Origin: Kordia jejudonensis
GTDB lineage: Bacteria > Bacteroidota > Bacteroidia > Flavobacteriales > Flavobacteriaceae
Length of the DNA stretch: 64,000 nt
Assembly: GCF_001005315.1 (NCBI RefSeq)
Contig: NZ_LBMG01000024.1
Coordinates: 1-64,000 of the forward strand
Direction: 5' to 3'
The notes under the pieces are model-generated. The model searched no databases and was not told the DNA's origin. It was given only the letters and a program-made list of their open reading frames with translations. Shown here one piece after another: positions 1-7,854 of this stretch (its first letter is position 1; each line of letters opens with the position of its first letter). A program made the position numbers and the translations under genes.

Positions 1-4
1 AATT

Positions 5-25
5 TGTATCGAGAAGTACTTTGAA
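5..25. repeat. Dispersed repeat fragment at the window edge
   Basis: These 21 bases recur identically at 56330-56350. A shorter version is at 53849-53862 (the GTATCGAGAAGTAC core). All three copies are intergenic. The element continues past the left edge, so its true length is not visible. Confidence 0.7.
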
Positions 26-26
26 G

Positions 27-488
27 TTAGACGCGCTTTTTTTCGTTTACTAATTCAGCCAATTTATTTAATTTTTCACTGTTTATTTTCTTCCAATCAA
101 GTTCGTTTAACTCAATTGTGTTAAACTTTTTTAAACTCCGATACATTGGTAAAATTATAGAATCATAACTTCCCGATATTTTATAGATCTCTTTCTGTTT
201 ACTTGTTGAATCGTTACTGGATGCAATCAATATGTCGATTGTTTCTCCGTTTGGAATGAATTCGAAAAGATAATATCCTGGTTCTAAAAACCAATACATT
301 TTTGCTTCAAGTCCTTTCAAAATAGAAATGAGACATTCGCATAGCAAATCAGTTGGAATTTTTGGAACTGCAGACGCGTTAAAATTCAATTCAAATTCTA
401 TGTGTTTAAATTCAATTTGAAGCCATCCGTGTTTTGGATTCCCAAGATTCAATTCTATTTTATCGGTTTTTTTCAAATTTTTTATCAA
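27..488 (-). CDS. Hypothetical protein, 153 aa
   Basis: I do not recognise a family. The product is a soluble acidic/basic protein with no signal peptide or membrane segment and no cysteine cluster. The middle (about residues 60-95) is hydrophobic and aromatic (MYWFLEPGYYLFEF), suggesting a beta-sheet core. The frame opens with TTG at 488 because no ATG lies near the start, so the exact start is uncertain. It sits next to another small unknown gene on the same strand, 126 bp away. Such pairs of small soluble proteins are often immunity-type or orphan genes, but nothing here proves that. Confidence 0.6.
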   Translation of the reverse strand: MIKNLKKTDKIELNLGNPKHGWLQIEFKHIEFELNFNASAVPKIPTDLLCECLISILKGLEAKMYWFLEPGYYLFEFIPNGETIDILIASSNDSTSKQKEIYKISGSYDSIILPMYRSLKKFNTIELNELDWKKINSEKLNKLAELVNEKKRV

Positions 489-614
489 TTTTTTATCAAT
501 ATTTTATTTCTGAAATGTATCGTTTAAAATGCTGCTCGTTTTAGTGTATTATTCTAGAGTAAAATTTTATGTTTTTCCTTTCAATCTAGCTATAGTATTT
601 TCAATGCCTAATTA

Positions 615-944
615 TCAGTGTTGATACAGGTTTTTAGTTATAAAATTTAGAGTGTGAATCTTCGGTATTTCTGTGATTTCTGAAGTTCCATCTATGGAAT
701 AAAATTCCAATTCAGTCAACATTTCTTCAGTTCCGAAAATCGATATTCCAATAAGGTCTCCGTTTTTACGTTTTGCTACGTAATCCATTAATAAATTACC
801 TTTTTGAATTTCCGATTCAAATGTGTTTCCAAATAATATTGTTGGACATTTTCCGCAACCACATCTAGCAATAACTTTTAAATTCCTTGTCAAATTAGCC
901 CATTCCGATGTTTCTCTTTCAAATAAGTAGTTTAGAAATTCCAT
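615..944 (-). CDS. Hypothetical protein with CGCGKC motif, 109 aa
   Basis: The protein is small and soluble, starting at ATG 944. A cysteine-rich motif, CGCGKCP, occurs near residue 28, followed by a beta-rich C-terminal part (GISIFGTEEML, ELEFYSIDG). Three closely spaced cysteines could bind metal, but only three are seen, so a complete zinc site would need another ligand. No signal peptide is present. The gene precedes the 27-488 gene on the same strand and lies downstream of apaG with a 196-bp gap. Function is unknown. Confidence 0.65.
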   Translation of the reverse strand: MEFLNYLFERETSEWANLTRNLKVIARCGCGKCPTILFGNTFESEIQKGNLLMDYVAKRKNGDLIGISIFGTEEMLTELEFYSIDGTSEITEIPKIHTLNFITKNLYQH

Positions 945-1120
945 TTCGGATGTTGTTAATTCTCATTTTTCTGATATGTTAAACTTCATTTTTTAGAAAT
1001 TGAATTTTGTAAAATATAGAAGGAATCTATGAATTTCTGAATTCAGAAAGAAGTTTTAAAAAGATTTTGAGTGATTCTAACTCGTTATGCTCTTGGTATA
1101 TTGGAATGTTTTTATTTCCT

Positions 1121-1134
1121 AACACCTAACACCT
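1121..1134. repeat. Two heptamer units AACACCT
   Basis: Two tandem copies of AACACCT lie immediately beyond the 3' end of apaG. They have the same style (AA plus five bases) as the longer heptamer arrays at 30.7, 42.3, 53.9 and 56.1 kb. Two copies alone would be chance-level; they are listed because of the other arrays. Confidence 0.4.
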
Positions 1135-1140
1135 TAACTG

Positions 1141-1527
1141 TTAATTCAGCGCAAAAGGTGCGCTCAACTTAAATGTAGGAATCACGACTCTGAATTTCTT
1201 TGTCGTCGTAAAATTGACCATATTGTAATGTCCGCGCATAGCGCCAATAGGAGAGGAAAGTAAACAGCCTGATTGATAGGTGTGAGATTCTCCAGGTTTT
1301 AAAACAGGTTTTTTGCCAATAACACCTTCGCCATCCACAATTTCAATACTATTTAAAGCGTCAAAAATTTGCCAATGTCTTGATGTTAACTGTACAGAAT
1401 CTTTACTTTGATTTTCAATTGTAATTTCGTAACCAAATGCAAAATGCATTTTGTAGTTTTTGTAGAACGTGCCTTCAAAGCTAGTTTCTACGGAAATTTT
1501 AATACCTCTGGTTACTTGTTGAATCAT
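1141..1527 (-). CDS. apaG: ApaG-domain protein (Co2+/Mg2+ efflux protein ApaG)
   Basis: At 128 aa it has the normal length of a stand-alone ApaG protein. ApaG is an immunoglobulin-like beta-sandwich fold linked genetically to Co2+/Mg2+ homeostasis and Ap4A levels; its biochemical role is not settled. Diagnostic signatures are visible: the SRHWQIFDA strand (about residues 49-57), the GVIGKKPVLKPGESHTYQSG block and the PIGAMRGHY turn. It is cytoplasmic, with no signal peptide. The start is ATG 1527. The T9SS plug-domain gene lies upstream on the same strand, 119 bp away. Confidence 0.93.
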   Translation of the reverse strand: MIQQVTRGIKISVETSFEGTFYKNYKMHFAFGYEITIENQSKDSVQLTSRHWQIFDALNSIEIVDGEGVIGKKPVLKPGESHTYQSGCLLSSPIGAMRGHYNMVNFTTTKKFRVVIPTFKLSAPFALN

Positions 1528-1646
1528 TAATTTATCGTATTAACAAGTTGTGGTTTTACTTGCAACACACTCAAAAATACGAATTTTATCATTATTTTCT
1601 TAAAGCATGTCTAAATTTTAACGTATTTGTAAGAGAAAAAAGGAAT

Positions 1647-2906
1647 TTAATTCTTAATTACACTCGAATTTGTAGATCCAATTCCGATAATACTATCATA
1701 CACTTCGCCAAACTTTCGGAAGTATACAATAATTAAATAATCGTTTTCTGTTTGAAAATAAGATCCACTAATTTTGGCATGTTCCAGCTCGTTTTTACTA
1801 TTCAAAACAACATATTTATAATTGTAAAATCCCTGTTTGAGTAAAATTTCAGCTTCATACAAATCGGTTTCAGGATTGTAAAATAATTGGTTTTCTTCTG
1901 TCAGCGCATAATTATTAAATCGTCCATAGACATAAATTTTACTGCCTTCTAATTTCATATAATTATTCAATGAAAAATGAATTTTAGCGTAATCCGCTTC
2001 AATAGAAGGATCAGTTCCCACAATTGTATTGATCAAAAACGTACCATTCAAATCTGGATTGAAAGTATATGGTTGGTTGGCGCGTGTCGGATTGGTATGT
2101 AAATAATTGTGATACACATCGCGCAGTTCAATTCGGGCAATGCTAATATTTCCGCCACGAATTTCTTTATTATCAAAGTTCAAAAATTCATTTCCACCTG
2201 GAAAACTTGTTTCAGTATTGTATCTGTACATCAATCGTGAGCCCAACGTATATTGTGGTTTAATGTTTGTAATCGCTCTATTCCATTGGTAATTTTGTAA
2301 AATAGCTACTTTTACTTCGCGTTCAGGATTTCGCAAAAATAAATTTGGTGAATTGATTTCAAACTGAATCAATTGATTTTTGTCAATAGTGCTCAAATCT
2401 CTAGTTCGATGCACGGCTGCGGCTACATTTACAACATTTTCATACACAATAAACTTTCTAGAAAACATCAACTCGTCATCATCGTTATAAATGGAAAGCA
2501 TGTAATTTCCTGATAATAATAAAGTTGTAAAGCTATTCGGAATCGTTAATCTATAATTTGAATATAATTGTAATGTGTTAAACGAATTTTCGTAATTAAT
2601 AATACGTTGGTTATCAAAACCTCTCATATATTGTGCTTTGGAAAGGTTTGAAGGTGTCCAATCGTAATTGCAATGCACAATTTTATAATAATAATCAACT
2701 TCGTCTCCATTAACATCATCAAAGGTAACGGATAAGGGTTCGCCAAGTTGCAATACAGGAAACTGATCGCCCTGATTAGTGCCTGATAAAATAATACTCT
2801 TAATAAATTTTGGTGGATTTACTTCTTCTAAAGGTTTTGCTTGCGCGTGTAAAGAAATTACAGAAGTCAGTATTGTTAAAAAAATGCAAAAAGTACGAAG
2901 CGTCAT
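1647..2906 (-). CDS. Type IX secretion system plug-domain protein (DUF5103 family)
   Basis: At 419 aa the protein begins with a clear signal peptide (TFCIFLTILTSVISLHAQA), so it is exported to the periplasm or outer membrane. The rest is a beta-rich protein typical of the DUF5103 family, with an early GDQFPVLQLGEPLSVTFDDV stretch, DEVDYYYKIVHCNYDW, a central N-terminal-type plug domain, and a C-terminal carbohydrate-binding-like sandwich (YVYGRFNNY...YEAEILLKQGFYNYKYV). Family members are annotated as T9SS plug proteins because of similarity to the plug bound to the SprA translocon. The genes at 22401 and 63192 carry T9SS sorting tails, so the system is present in this organism. Confidence 0.8.
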   Translation of the reverse strand: MTLRTFCIFLTILTSVISLHAQAKPLEEVNPPKFIKSIILSGTNQGDQFPVLQLGEPLSVTFDDVNGDEVDYYYKIVHCNYDWTPSNLSKAQYMRGFDNQRIINYENSFNTLQLYSNYRLTIPNSFTTLLLSGNYMLSIYNDDDELMFSRKFIVYENVVNVAAAVHRTRDLSTIDKNQLIQFEINSPNLFLRNPEREVKVAILQNYQWNRAITNIKPQYTLGSRLMYRYNTETSFPGGNEFLNFDNKEIRGGNISIARIELRDVYHNYLHTNPTRANQPYTFNPDLNGTFLINTIVGTDPSIEADYAKIHFSLNNYMKLEGSKIYVYGRFNNYALTEENQLFYNPETDLYEAEILLKQGFYNYKYVVLNSKNELEHAKISGSYFQTENDYLIIVYFRKFGEVYDSIIGIGSTNSSVIKN

Positions 2907-2921
2907 TGTGATTAATTTTTA

Positions 2922-2929
2922 CAAAGATA
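2922..2929 (-). promoter_or_regulatory. Predicted -7 element TATCTTTG for the plug-domain gene
   Basis: On the minus strand TATCTTTG matches the Bacteroidota -7 consensus TAnnTTTG. It lies 15 bases upstream of the ATG at 2906, implying a very short 5' leader. No convincing -33 TTG at ideal spacing is seen. Confidence 0.5.
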
Positions 2930-3033
2930 CGCAAAATGTATGCCTAACGCGGTTTCTATTGAAATCCGTCGGAAAATGAAGTTGTTAAAAACACAATTTA
3001 GAATCAGTATAAATAAATTTTATAGTTATGAAC

Positions 3034-3068
3034 TTGCTTTTAGTTGCGTTTGTAAATGCTTAAATTTG
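3034..3068 (+). promoter_or_regulatory. Predicted promoter of the nqr operon
   Basis: TAAATTTG at 3061-3068 matches the Bacteroidota -7 consensus TAnnTTTG. TTG trinucleotides at 3034-3036 and 3044-3046 are possible -33 elements, with neither at perfect spacing. The site is 27 bases upstream of the nqrA ATG at 3096. Confidence 0.5.
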
Positions 3069-3095
3069 CATGTTTTTTAGAAAAAATCCATAACT

Positions 3096-4445
3096 ATGTC
3101 AAAAGACATTCGCATAAAAAAAGGCTTAGATATTAAGCTTGTTGGCGAAGCACAAACAACTACGATTGCAGCGAAAGCGAGTAGTGTTTATGTGATAAAG
3201 CCAGAAGATTTTCACGGAATCATCCCTAAGCTGTTAGTGAAAGTTGGTCATAAAATTAAAGCCGGTGAGGCGTTATTTCATTCTAAATCAGACGAAACAT
3301 TAGTATTTCCATCTCCAGTAAGTGGGACGGTTGCTGAAATCGTTCGAGGTGCAAAGCGAAAAATTTTAGAAATTAGAATTTCCGCTGATGCAACTCAAGA
3401 ATATCACGATTTTGGTAAAAAAGATGCTGCAAAAATGTCTGGTGAAGAAGTAAAAACGCATTTGCTAGCCGCAGGTTGTTGGCCTTTCATTAAACAACGT
3501 CCTTATGATGTGATTGCAGATCCAAGTAAATCGCCAAAATCAATTTTTGTTTCAGGGTACAACAGTGCTCCTTTAGCGCCAGACTACGATTACGTATTGG
3601 CAGGAAAAGAAGCAGCATTGACAGCCTCATTGACTGCATTGACGAAACTTACTGAAGGAAATGTTCATGTTGTTACTAAAAAAGGAGGAAATTCTCCTTT
3701 AGCTAACATTGCAGGAGCGCAATCGCACACAGTTTCAGGACCGCATCCAGCAGGAAACGTGGGAACACATATCAATAAAATTGATCCTGTAAACAAAGGA
3801 GAAGTTGTCTGGACAGTTTCAGCTGCAGACTTGGTAATTATTGGTGAACTTTTACTTACGGGTAAATTTAATGCTTCACGAACAGTTGCTGTTACAGGTT
3901 CTCAAATCACAAATCCAACATACGTTACAGCAATCGCTGGTGCAAGTATGAAAGATTTAGTTGCAGGTAACATCGATACAGAAAACACACGAATTATTAG
4001 TGGAAATGTGTTGAGTGGAAAGCAACAAGGAGAAGAAGGCGCTTTAGGATATTATGACAATCAAGTAACTGCAATTCCAGAAGGAGACGATTACGAGTTT
4101 TTCGGATGGAATAAGCCAGTCTTCAATAAAATAAGTGTGTCAAGAGCACTTACATTTTCATGGTTGAAACCAAATAAAAAATACGATCTAAATACCAATA
4201 CAAATGGCGAACACCGTGCATTTGTAACGACTGGTACGTACGAAGAAGTATTTCCATTAGATATTTATCCAATGCAAATATTAAAAGCATGTATGTACAA
4301 AGATTTAGACGAAATGGAAGCTTTAGGAATGTATGAAGTTGCACCTGAAGATTTTGCATTGACAGAATTTGTGTGTGTTTCCAAACAACCACATCAAAAT
4401 ATTATCAGAGAAGGTTTAGACTTAATGCTTAAAGAAATAGGATAA
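3096..4445 (+). CDS. nqrA: Na+-translocating NADH:quinone reductase subunit A
   Basis: This is the peripheral cytoplasmic subunit of the Na+-pumping NADH:ubiquinone/menaquinone reductase. The 449-residue length fits NqrA. The N-terminus (IRIKKGLDIKLVGEA) and the barrel-sandwich-like segment ending in the SPVSGTVAEIVRGAKRKILEI block are typical. The C-terminal YPMQILKACMYKDLDEMEALGMYEVAPEDFAL region is the conserved four-helix/SLBB-end signature of NqrA. It is the first gene of a tight operon, with nqrB starting 4 bp after its stop codon, and it has its own predicted promoter. The complex couples NADH oxidation to Na+ export across the inner membrane. Confidence 0.97.
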   Translation: MSKDIRIKKGLDIKLVGEAQTTTIAAKASSVYVIKPEDFHGIIPKLLVKVGHKIKAGEALFHSKSDETLVFPSPVSGTVAEIVRGAKRKILEIRISADATQEYHDFGKKDAAKMSGEEVKTHLLAAGCWPFIKQRPYDVIADPSKSPKSIFVSGYNSAPLAPDYDYVLAGKEAALTASLTALTKLTEGNVHVVTKKGGNSPLANIAGAQSHTVSGPHPAGNVGTHINKIDPVNKGEVVWTVSAADLVIIGELLLTGKFNASRTVAVTGSQITNPTYVTAIAGASMKDLVAGNIDTENTRIISGNVLSGKQQGEEGALGYYDNQVTAIPEGDDYEFFGWNKPVFNKISVSRALTFSWLKPNKKYDLNTNTNGEHRAFVTTGTYEEVFPLDIYPMQILKACMYKDLDEMEALGMYEVAPEDFALTEFVCVSKQPHQNIIREGLDLMLKEIG

Positions 4446-4449
4446 CACT

Positions 4450-5658
4450 ATGAGCTTAAAAAGTAAATTACATAATTTAAAAGAGAAGTATAAAGGAACC
4501 AAAATGGCGCCTGCATTTAATGCATTGCACACATTTTTATACTTACCTAATGAAACTACGCACAATGGAACGCACATCAAAGCTGCGGACGATTTAAAGC
4601 GTACGATGAATACCGTAATCATGGCGTTAGTTCCATGTTTAATCTACGGAATGTTCAATGCAGGTTACCAACATTACCTTGCTTTAGGAGAAATTGAAGC
4701 AGCAAACGGATTTTTAGGAGGTTCATTTTGGACACTTGATAATTTAATTCTTGGAGCTTGGCAAGTATTACCGTTAGTAGTTGTTTCCTATGGAGTTGGA
4801 TTGGCTGTTGAATTCTTATTTGCAGTCATCAAAGGACATGAAGTAGAAGAAGGATACTTAGTAACAGGAATGTTAGTTCCACTAATTGTACCTGTTGATA
4901 TTCCATTATGGATGTTAGCTGTAGCGGTAATTTTTGGAGTTGTTATTGGAAAAGAAGTATTTGGTGGAACAGGAATGAATATCTTAAATCCTGCCTTAAC
5001 CATTAGAGCCTTTTTATTCTTTGCCTATCCAACTTGGATGTCAGGAGATAAAGTTTGGGTACATGGAGCTGTTGAAAGAGCTGGAACACCTGATGCAATT
5101 TCTGGAGAAACACTTTTAGGAGCGTATGCGCAAAACAGTTCGCTTCCAGGTATTGACTATTGGGACATGTTTTGGGGATTAATACCAGGTTCTGTAGGAG
5201 AAACATCCAAATTCTTAATCATCATAGGTGCATTATTCTTAATCTTCACGAAAGTGGGAAGCTGGAGAATTATGCTAAGTACATTAATTGGTGCTTTGGT
5301 AATGGGATTAATCTTCAACGGAGTTGTTGATGCTGGATGGATTCCAGATACAAGCAAATTTTACGGATTAATGAGTGTTCCTTTCTGGCAACACTTAATT
5401 ATCGGAAGTATACTTTTCGGAGCTGTATATATGGCAACCGATCCAGTAACTGCCGCACAAACAAACAAAGGAAAGTGGATTTACGGTTTCTTAATTGGTT
5501 TCATATCAATCATGATTCGTGTGTTCAACCCAGCATATCCTGAAGGTGTATTCTTAGCGATCTTATTAATGAACGTATTTGCACCAACAATTGATCACTA
5601 CGTGGTTCAAGGAAATGTGAAGAAAAGAATGAAACGTCTAAAAGTAAAAACAGCTTAA
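4450..5658 (+). CDS. nqrB: Na+-translocating NADH:quinone reductase subunit B
   Basis: This 402-aa integral membrane subunit carries covalent FMN and riboflavin in characterised enzymes and forms much of the Na+ path. Multiple membrane segments are visible (MALVPCLIYGMF, VLPLVVVSYGVGLAVEFLF, PLWMLAVAVIFGVVIGKEVFGGTGMN). The FMN-acceptor region reads D-A-I-S-G-E-T at residues 215-221, with Thr221 as the likely acceptor; the usual ApbE target has Ala where Glu220 stands. ApbE is encoded nearby at 12677. nqrC follows after 2 bp. Family assignment is secure. Confidence 0.97.
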   Translation: MSLKSKLHNLKEKYKGTKMAPAFNALHTFLYLPNETTHNGTHIKAADDLKRTMNTVIMALVPCLIYGMFNAGYQHYLALGEIEAANGFLGGSFWTLDNLILGAWQVLPLVVVSYGVGLAVEFLFAVIKGHEVEEGYLVTGMLVPLIVPVDIPLWMLAVAVIFGVVIGKEVFGGTGMNILNPALTIRAFLFFAYPTWMSGDKVWVHGAVERAGTPDAISGETLLGAYAQNSSLPGIDYWDMFWGLIPGSVGETSKFLIIIGALFLIFTKVGSWRIMLSTLIGALVMGLIFNGVVDAGWIPDTSKFYGLMSVPFWQHLIIGSILFGAVYMATDPVTAAQTNKGKWIYGFLIGFISIMIRVFNPAYPEGVFLAILLMNVFAPTIDHYVVQGNVKKRMKRLKVKTA

Positions 5659-5660
5659 CG

Positions 5661-6410
5661 ATGGAAAAGAGAACAGATAAAAACTCATATACCGTAATAT
5701 TCGCGATCGGAATGGTATTGGTAGTTGGTGCGTTGCTAGCTTATTTGGCATCAGCATTGAAACCAATGATTACTGAAAATCAGCGTTTAGAAAAGCAGCA
5801 AAACATTTTGTATGCGATGGGAATTAACAATAACGATGAAGGAAGTGCCACATTTGTATCTACTGATGAAGCGCCTGAGTTATTTGAAAAATACATCAAA
5901 CAACAACTTGTTATTGAAAACGGAGAAGTTAAGGAAGATAATAAAGCTTACTTAATTGATGTAAAAAAAGAGCAAGCAAGAGCAAAAAATGGGAAGACGA
6001 GAAGATTGCCATTATTTGTTGGAGAAAAAGATGGGAAAAAATTCTACATCGCACCAATTAGAGGAAAAGGACTTTGGGATGCTATTTGGGGATATGTCGC
6101 TATGGATGAAAATATGACTGTACAAGGTGTATATTTTGATCACAAAGGAGAAACACCAGGACTTGGAGCAAACATCAAGCAGCGTTATTTTATGGACGAT
6201 TTCTACGGAGAACGTTTATTAACAGATGCTGGCGTCTTTAAAGGAATCACAATTTCTAAATCGAATGCAGATCCAACAAACGAAGACAAAAACGATTATG
6301 AAATTGATGCCATCGCAGGAGCAACCATTACGGGAGACGGAGTTACAGCAATGATCAAAAAAGATTTAAAGTTGTATTTGCCATATTTTCAAAACTTAAA
6401 AAACAACTAA
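5661..6410 (+). CDS. nqrC: Na+-translocating NADH:quinone reductase subunit C
   Basis: The 249-aa subunit has one N-terminal membrane helix (TVIFAIGMVLVVGALLAYLASAL, about residues 10-32) and a periplasmic FMN-binding domain. The covalent FMN motif AGATITG is at residues 219-225, with Thr222 the predicted ApbE flavinylation site. GKGLWDAIWGYVAM and HKGETPGLGANI are conserved family blocks. The start is ATG 5661, 2 bp after nqrB; nqrD begins 6 bp after its stop. It passes electrons from NqrF and NqrD/E to NqrB in the known complex. Confidence 0.97.
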   Translation: MEKRTDKNSYTVIFAIGMVLVVGALLAYLASALKPMITENQRLEKQQNILYAMGINNNDEGSATFVSTDEAPELFEKYIKQQLVIENGEVKEDNKAYLIDVKKEQARAKNGKTRRLPLFVGEKDGKKFYIAPIRGKGLWDAIWGYVAMDENMTVQGVYFDHKGETPGLGANIKQRYFMDDFYGERLLTDAGVFKGITISKSNADPTNEDKNDYEIDAIAGATITGDGVTAMIKKDLKLYLPYFQNLKNN

Positions 6411-6416
6411 TAAATC

Positions 6417-7049
6417 ATGGGAAAAGATACCAAATTAATATTAGACCCATTAGCAGATAACAACCCGATTACAATTCAGGTATTGGGAATCTGTTCAGCA
6501 TTAGCAATTACAGCAGAACTTGAAGCTTCTATTGTAATGTCTATATCTGTATTATTCGTATTAGGAGTAGGAAATGTGGTTATTTCATTGATGCGAAACA
6601 TTATTCCATCAAAAATTAGAATCATTGTACAGTTAATTGTAGTAGCAACACTTGTAATTATTGTGGATTTAGTACTAAAAGCCTTTGCGTATGAATTGAG
6701 TAAAACACTTTCAGTATTCGTCGGATTAATCATTACAAACTGTATAATTATGGGACGTTTTGAAGCATTTGCTTTAGGAAACGGACCATGGAGATCATTC
6801 TTAGACGGAATTGGAAACTCATTAGGATATGCAGTAATCTTAATTATTGTAGGATTCTTTAGAGAATTATTAGGTTCTGGAACGTTACTAGGAATTAAAA
6901 TTCTTGGTGATCCTGTTGCAAAAACTGGATTATATGCTTTCGGATATGAAAATAACGGTTTCATGTTACTATCACCAATGGCATTAATAGTAGTTGGAAT
7001 CATTATTTGGGTACAACGTACAAGAAACAAAGCGTTAATAGAAGACTAA
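6417..7049 (+). CDS. nqrD: Na+-translocating NADH:quinone reductase subunit D
   Basis: The 210-aa membrane subunit is homologous to NqrE and RnfE and has about six membrane segments. Conserved blocks include the LDPLADNNPITIQVLGICSALA N-terminus, ITNCIIMGR with the Cys that ligates the intramembrane Fe-S centre in the known structure, and ALGNGPWRSFLDGIGNSLGYA. It is followed by an unusual 78-bp gap holding an inverted heptamer array before nqrE, whereas the other junctions are 2-6 bp or overlapping. Confidence 0.97.
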   Translation: MGKDTKLILDPLADNNPITIQVLGICSALAITAELEASIVMSISVLFVLGVGNVVISLMRNIIPSKIRIIVQLIVVATLVIIVDLVLKAFAYELSKTLSVFVGLIITNCIIMGRFEAFALGNGPWRSFLDGIGNSLGYAVILIIVGFFRELLGSGTLLGIKILGDPVAKTGLYAFGYENNGFMLLSPMALIVVGIIIWVQRTRNKALIED

Positions 7050-7054
7050 AACTT

Positions 7055-7113
7055 AGTTGCTAGTTTGTAGTTGTTGGTTGTTAGAAATTTCCAACAACAA
7101 ACAACAAACAACT
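7055..7113. repeat. Inverted heptamer array between nqrD and nqrE
   Basis: Two 23-base arms (7055-7077 and 7091-7113) are imperfect inverted repeats, matching at 18 of 23 positions, around a 13-base loop. Each arm is built from 7-base units: GTTGCTA, GTTTGTA, GTTGTTG on the left, and CCAACAA, CAAACAA, CAAACAA on the right. The RNA could form a hairpin between nqrD and nqrE. There is no T-run, so it does not look like a terminator. Confidence 0.7.
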
Positions 7114-7127
7114 AAAAACAAAAACAT

Positions 7128-7853
7128 ATGGAACATATAGAATTATTTTTCAAATCAATATTCATAGATAACATGGTATTTGCTACCTTCCTAGGAATGT
7201 GTTCGTACCTTGCTGTATCTAAAAAAGTAACCACAGCCGTTGGACTTGGAGCCGCAGTTATTTTCGTACTTGCGATTACCGTACCACTAAACTGGTTATT
7301 AGATCAATACATCTTACAACCAGGAGCATTATCTTGGTTAGGAGAAGAATATGCAGCGTACGATCTTAGTTTCTTATCATTCATCATGTTTATTGCAACA
7401 ATAGCAACCATGGTACAATTGGTAGAAATTATCGTAGAAAAGTTTTCTCCATCGTTATACAACTCATTAGGTATCTTTTTACCATTAATCGCTGTAAACT
7501 GTGCCATCTTAGGAGGTTCATTATTTATGCAATCAAGAGAAATTGCAAGTTTAGGTTTAGCTACTACGTATGGTATTGGTTCAGGAATCGGATGGTTCTT
7601 AGCCATCTTAGCCATTGCAGCTATTCGCGAAAAAATAAGATACTCTAACGTACCACCAGCATTAAGAGGTTTAGGAATTACATTTATCATTACTGGATTA
7701 ATGGCAATCGGATTCATGAGCTTTGGAGGAATGTTAACAGGTGGAGACGAAGAAGGAGAAGCATTAGAAAATAAAAACGGTGCTCAAATTAAGACTGTAA
7801 AAGACAGCAGTACTACAAATGAAATCGCTAACAATACAAAAGTAATTGAGTAA
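7128..7853 (+). CDS. nqrE: Na+-translocating NADH:quinone reductase subunit E
   Basis: The membrane subunit is paired with NqrD. The family core is clear: [21 protein letters not shown] near the start, the Cys-bearing [14 protein letters not shown] segment and the [29 protein letters not shown] end. The protein is 241 aa. About 35 residues after the last membrane helix form a hydrophilic tail ([16 protein letters not shown] and onward) beyond the usual end of the fold. nqrF follows almost without a gap. Confidence 0.96.
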   Translation: MEHIELFFKSIFIDNMVFATFLGMCSYLAVSKKVTTAVGLGAAVIFVLAITVPLNWLLDQYILQPGALSWLGEEYAAYDLSFLSFIMFIATIATMVQLVEIIVEKFSPSLYNSLGIFLPLIAVNCAILGGSLFMQSREIASLGLATTYGIGSGIGWFLAILAIAAIREKIRYSNVPPALRGLGITFIITGLMAIGFMSFGGMLTGGDEEGEALENKNGAQIKTVKDSSTTNEIANNTKVIE

Positions 7854-7854
7854 T

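Noticed and set aside
1548-1736. Plus-strand 62-aa frame between apaG and the plug-domain gene
   Set aside because: Overlaps the end of the plug-domain gene and shows no signal peptide, domain or start signal.
6476-7030. Antisense 184-aa frame over nqrD
   Set aside because: It is the complement of a hydrophobic codon-biased gene, and the nqrD product is certain.
7846-7854. TTG start for nqrF at 7846
   Set aside because: It overlaps the nqrE stop and adds only three residues; ATG at 7855 is the natural start.
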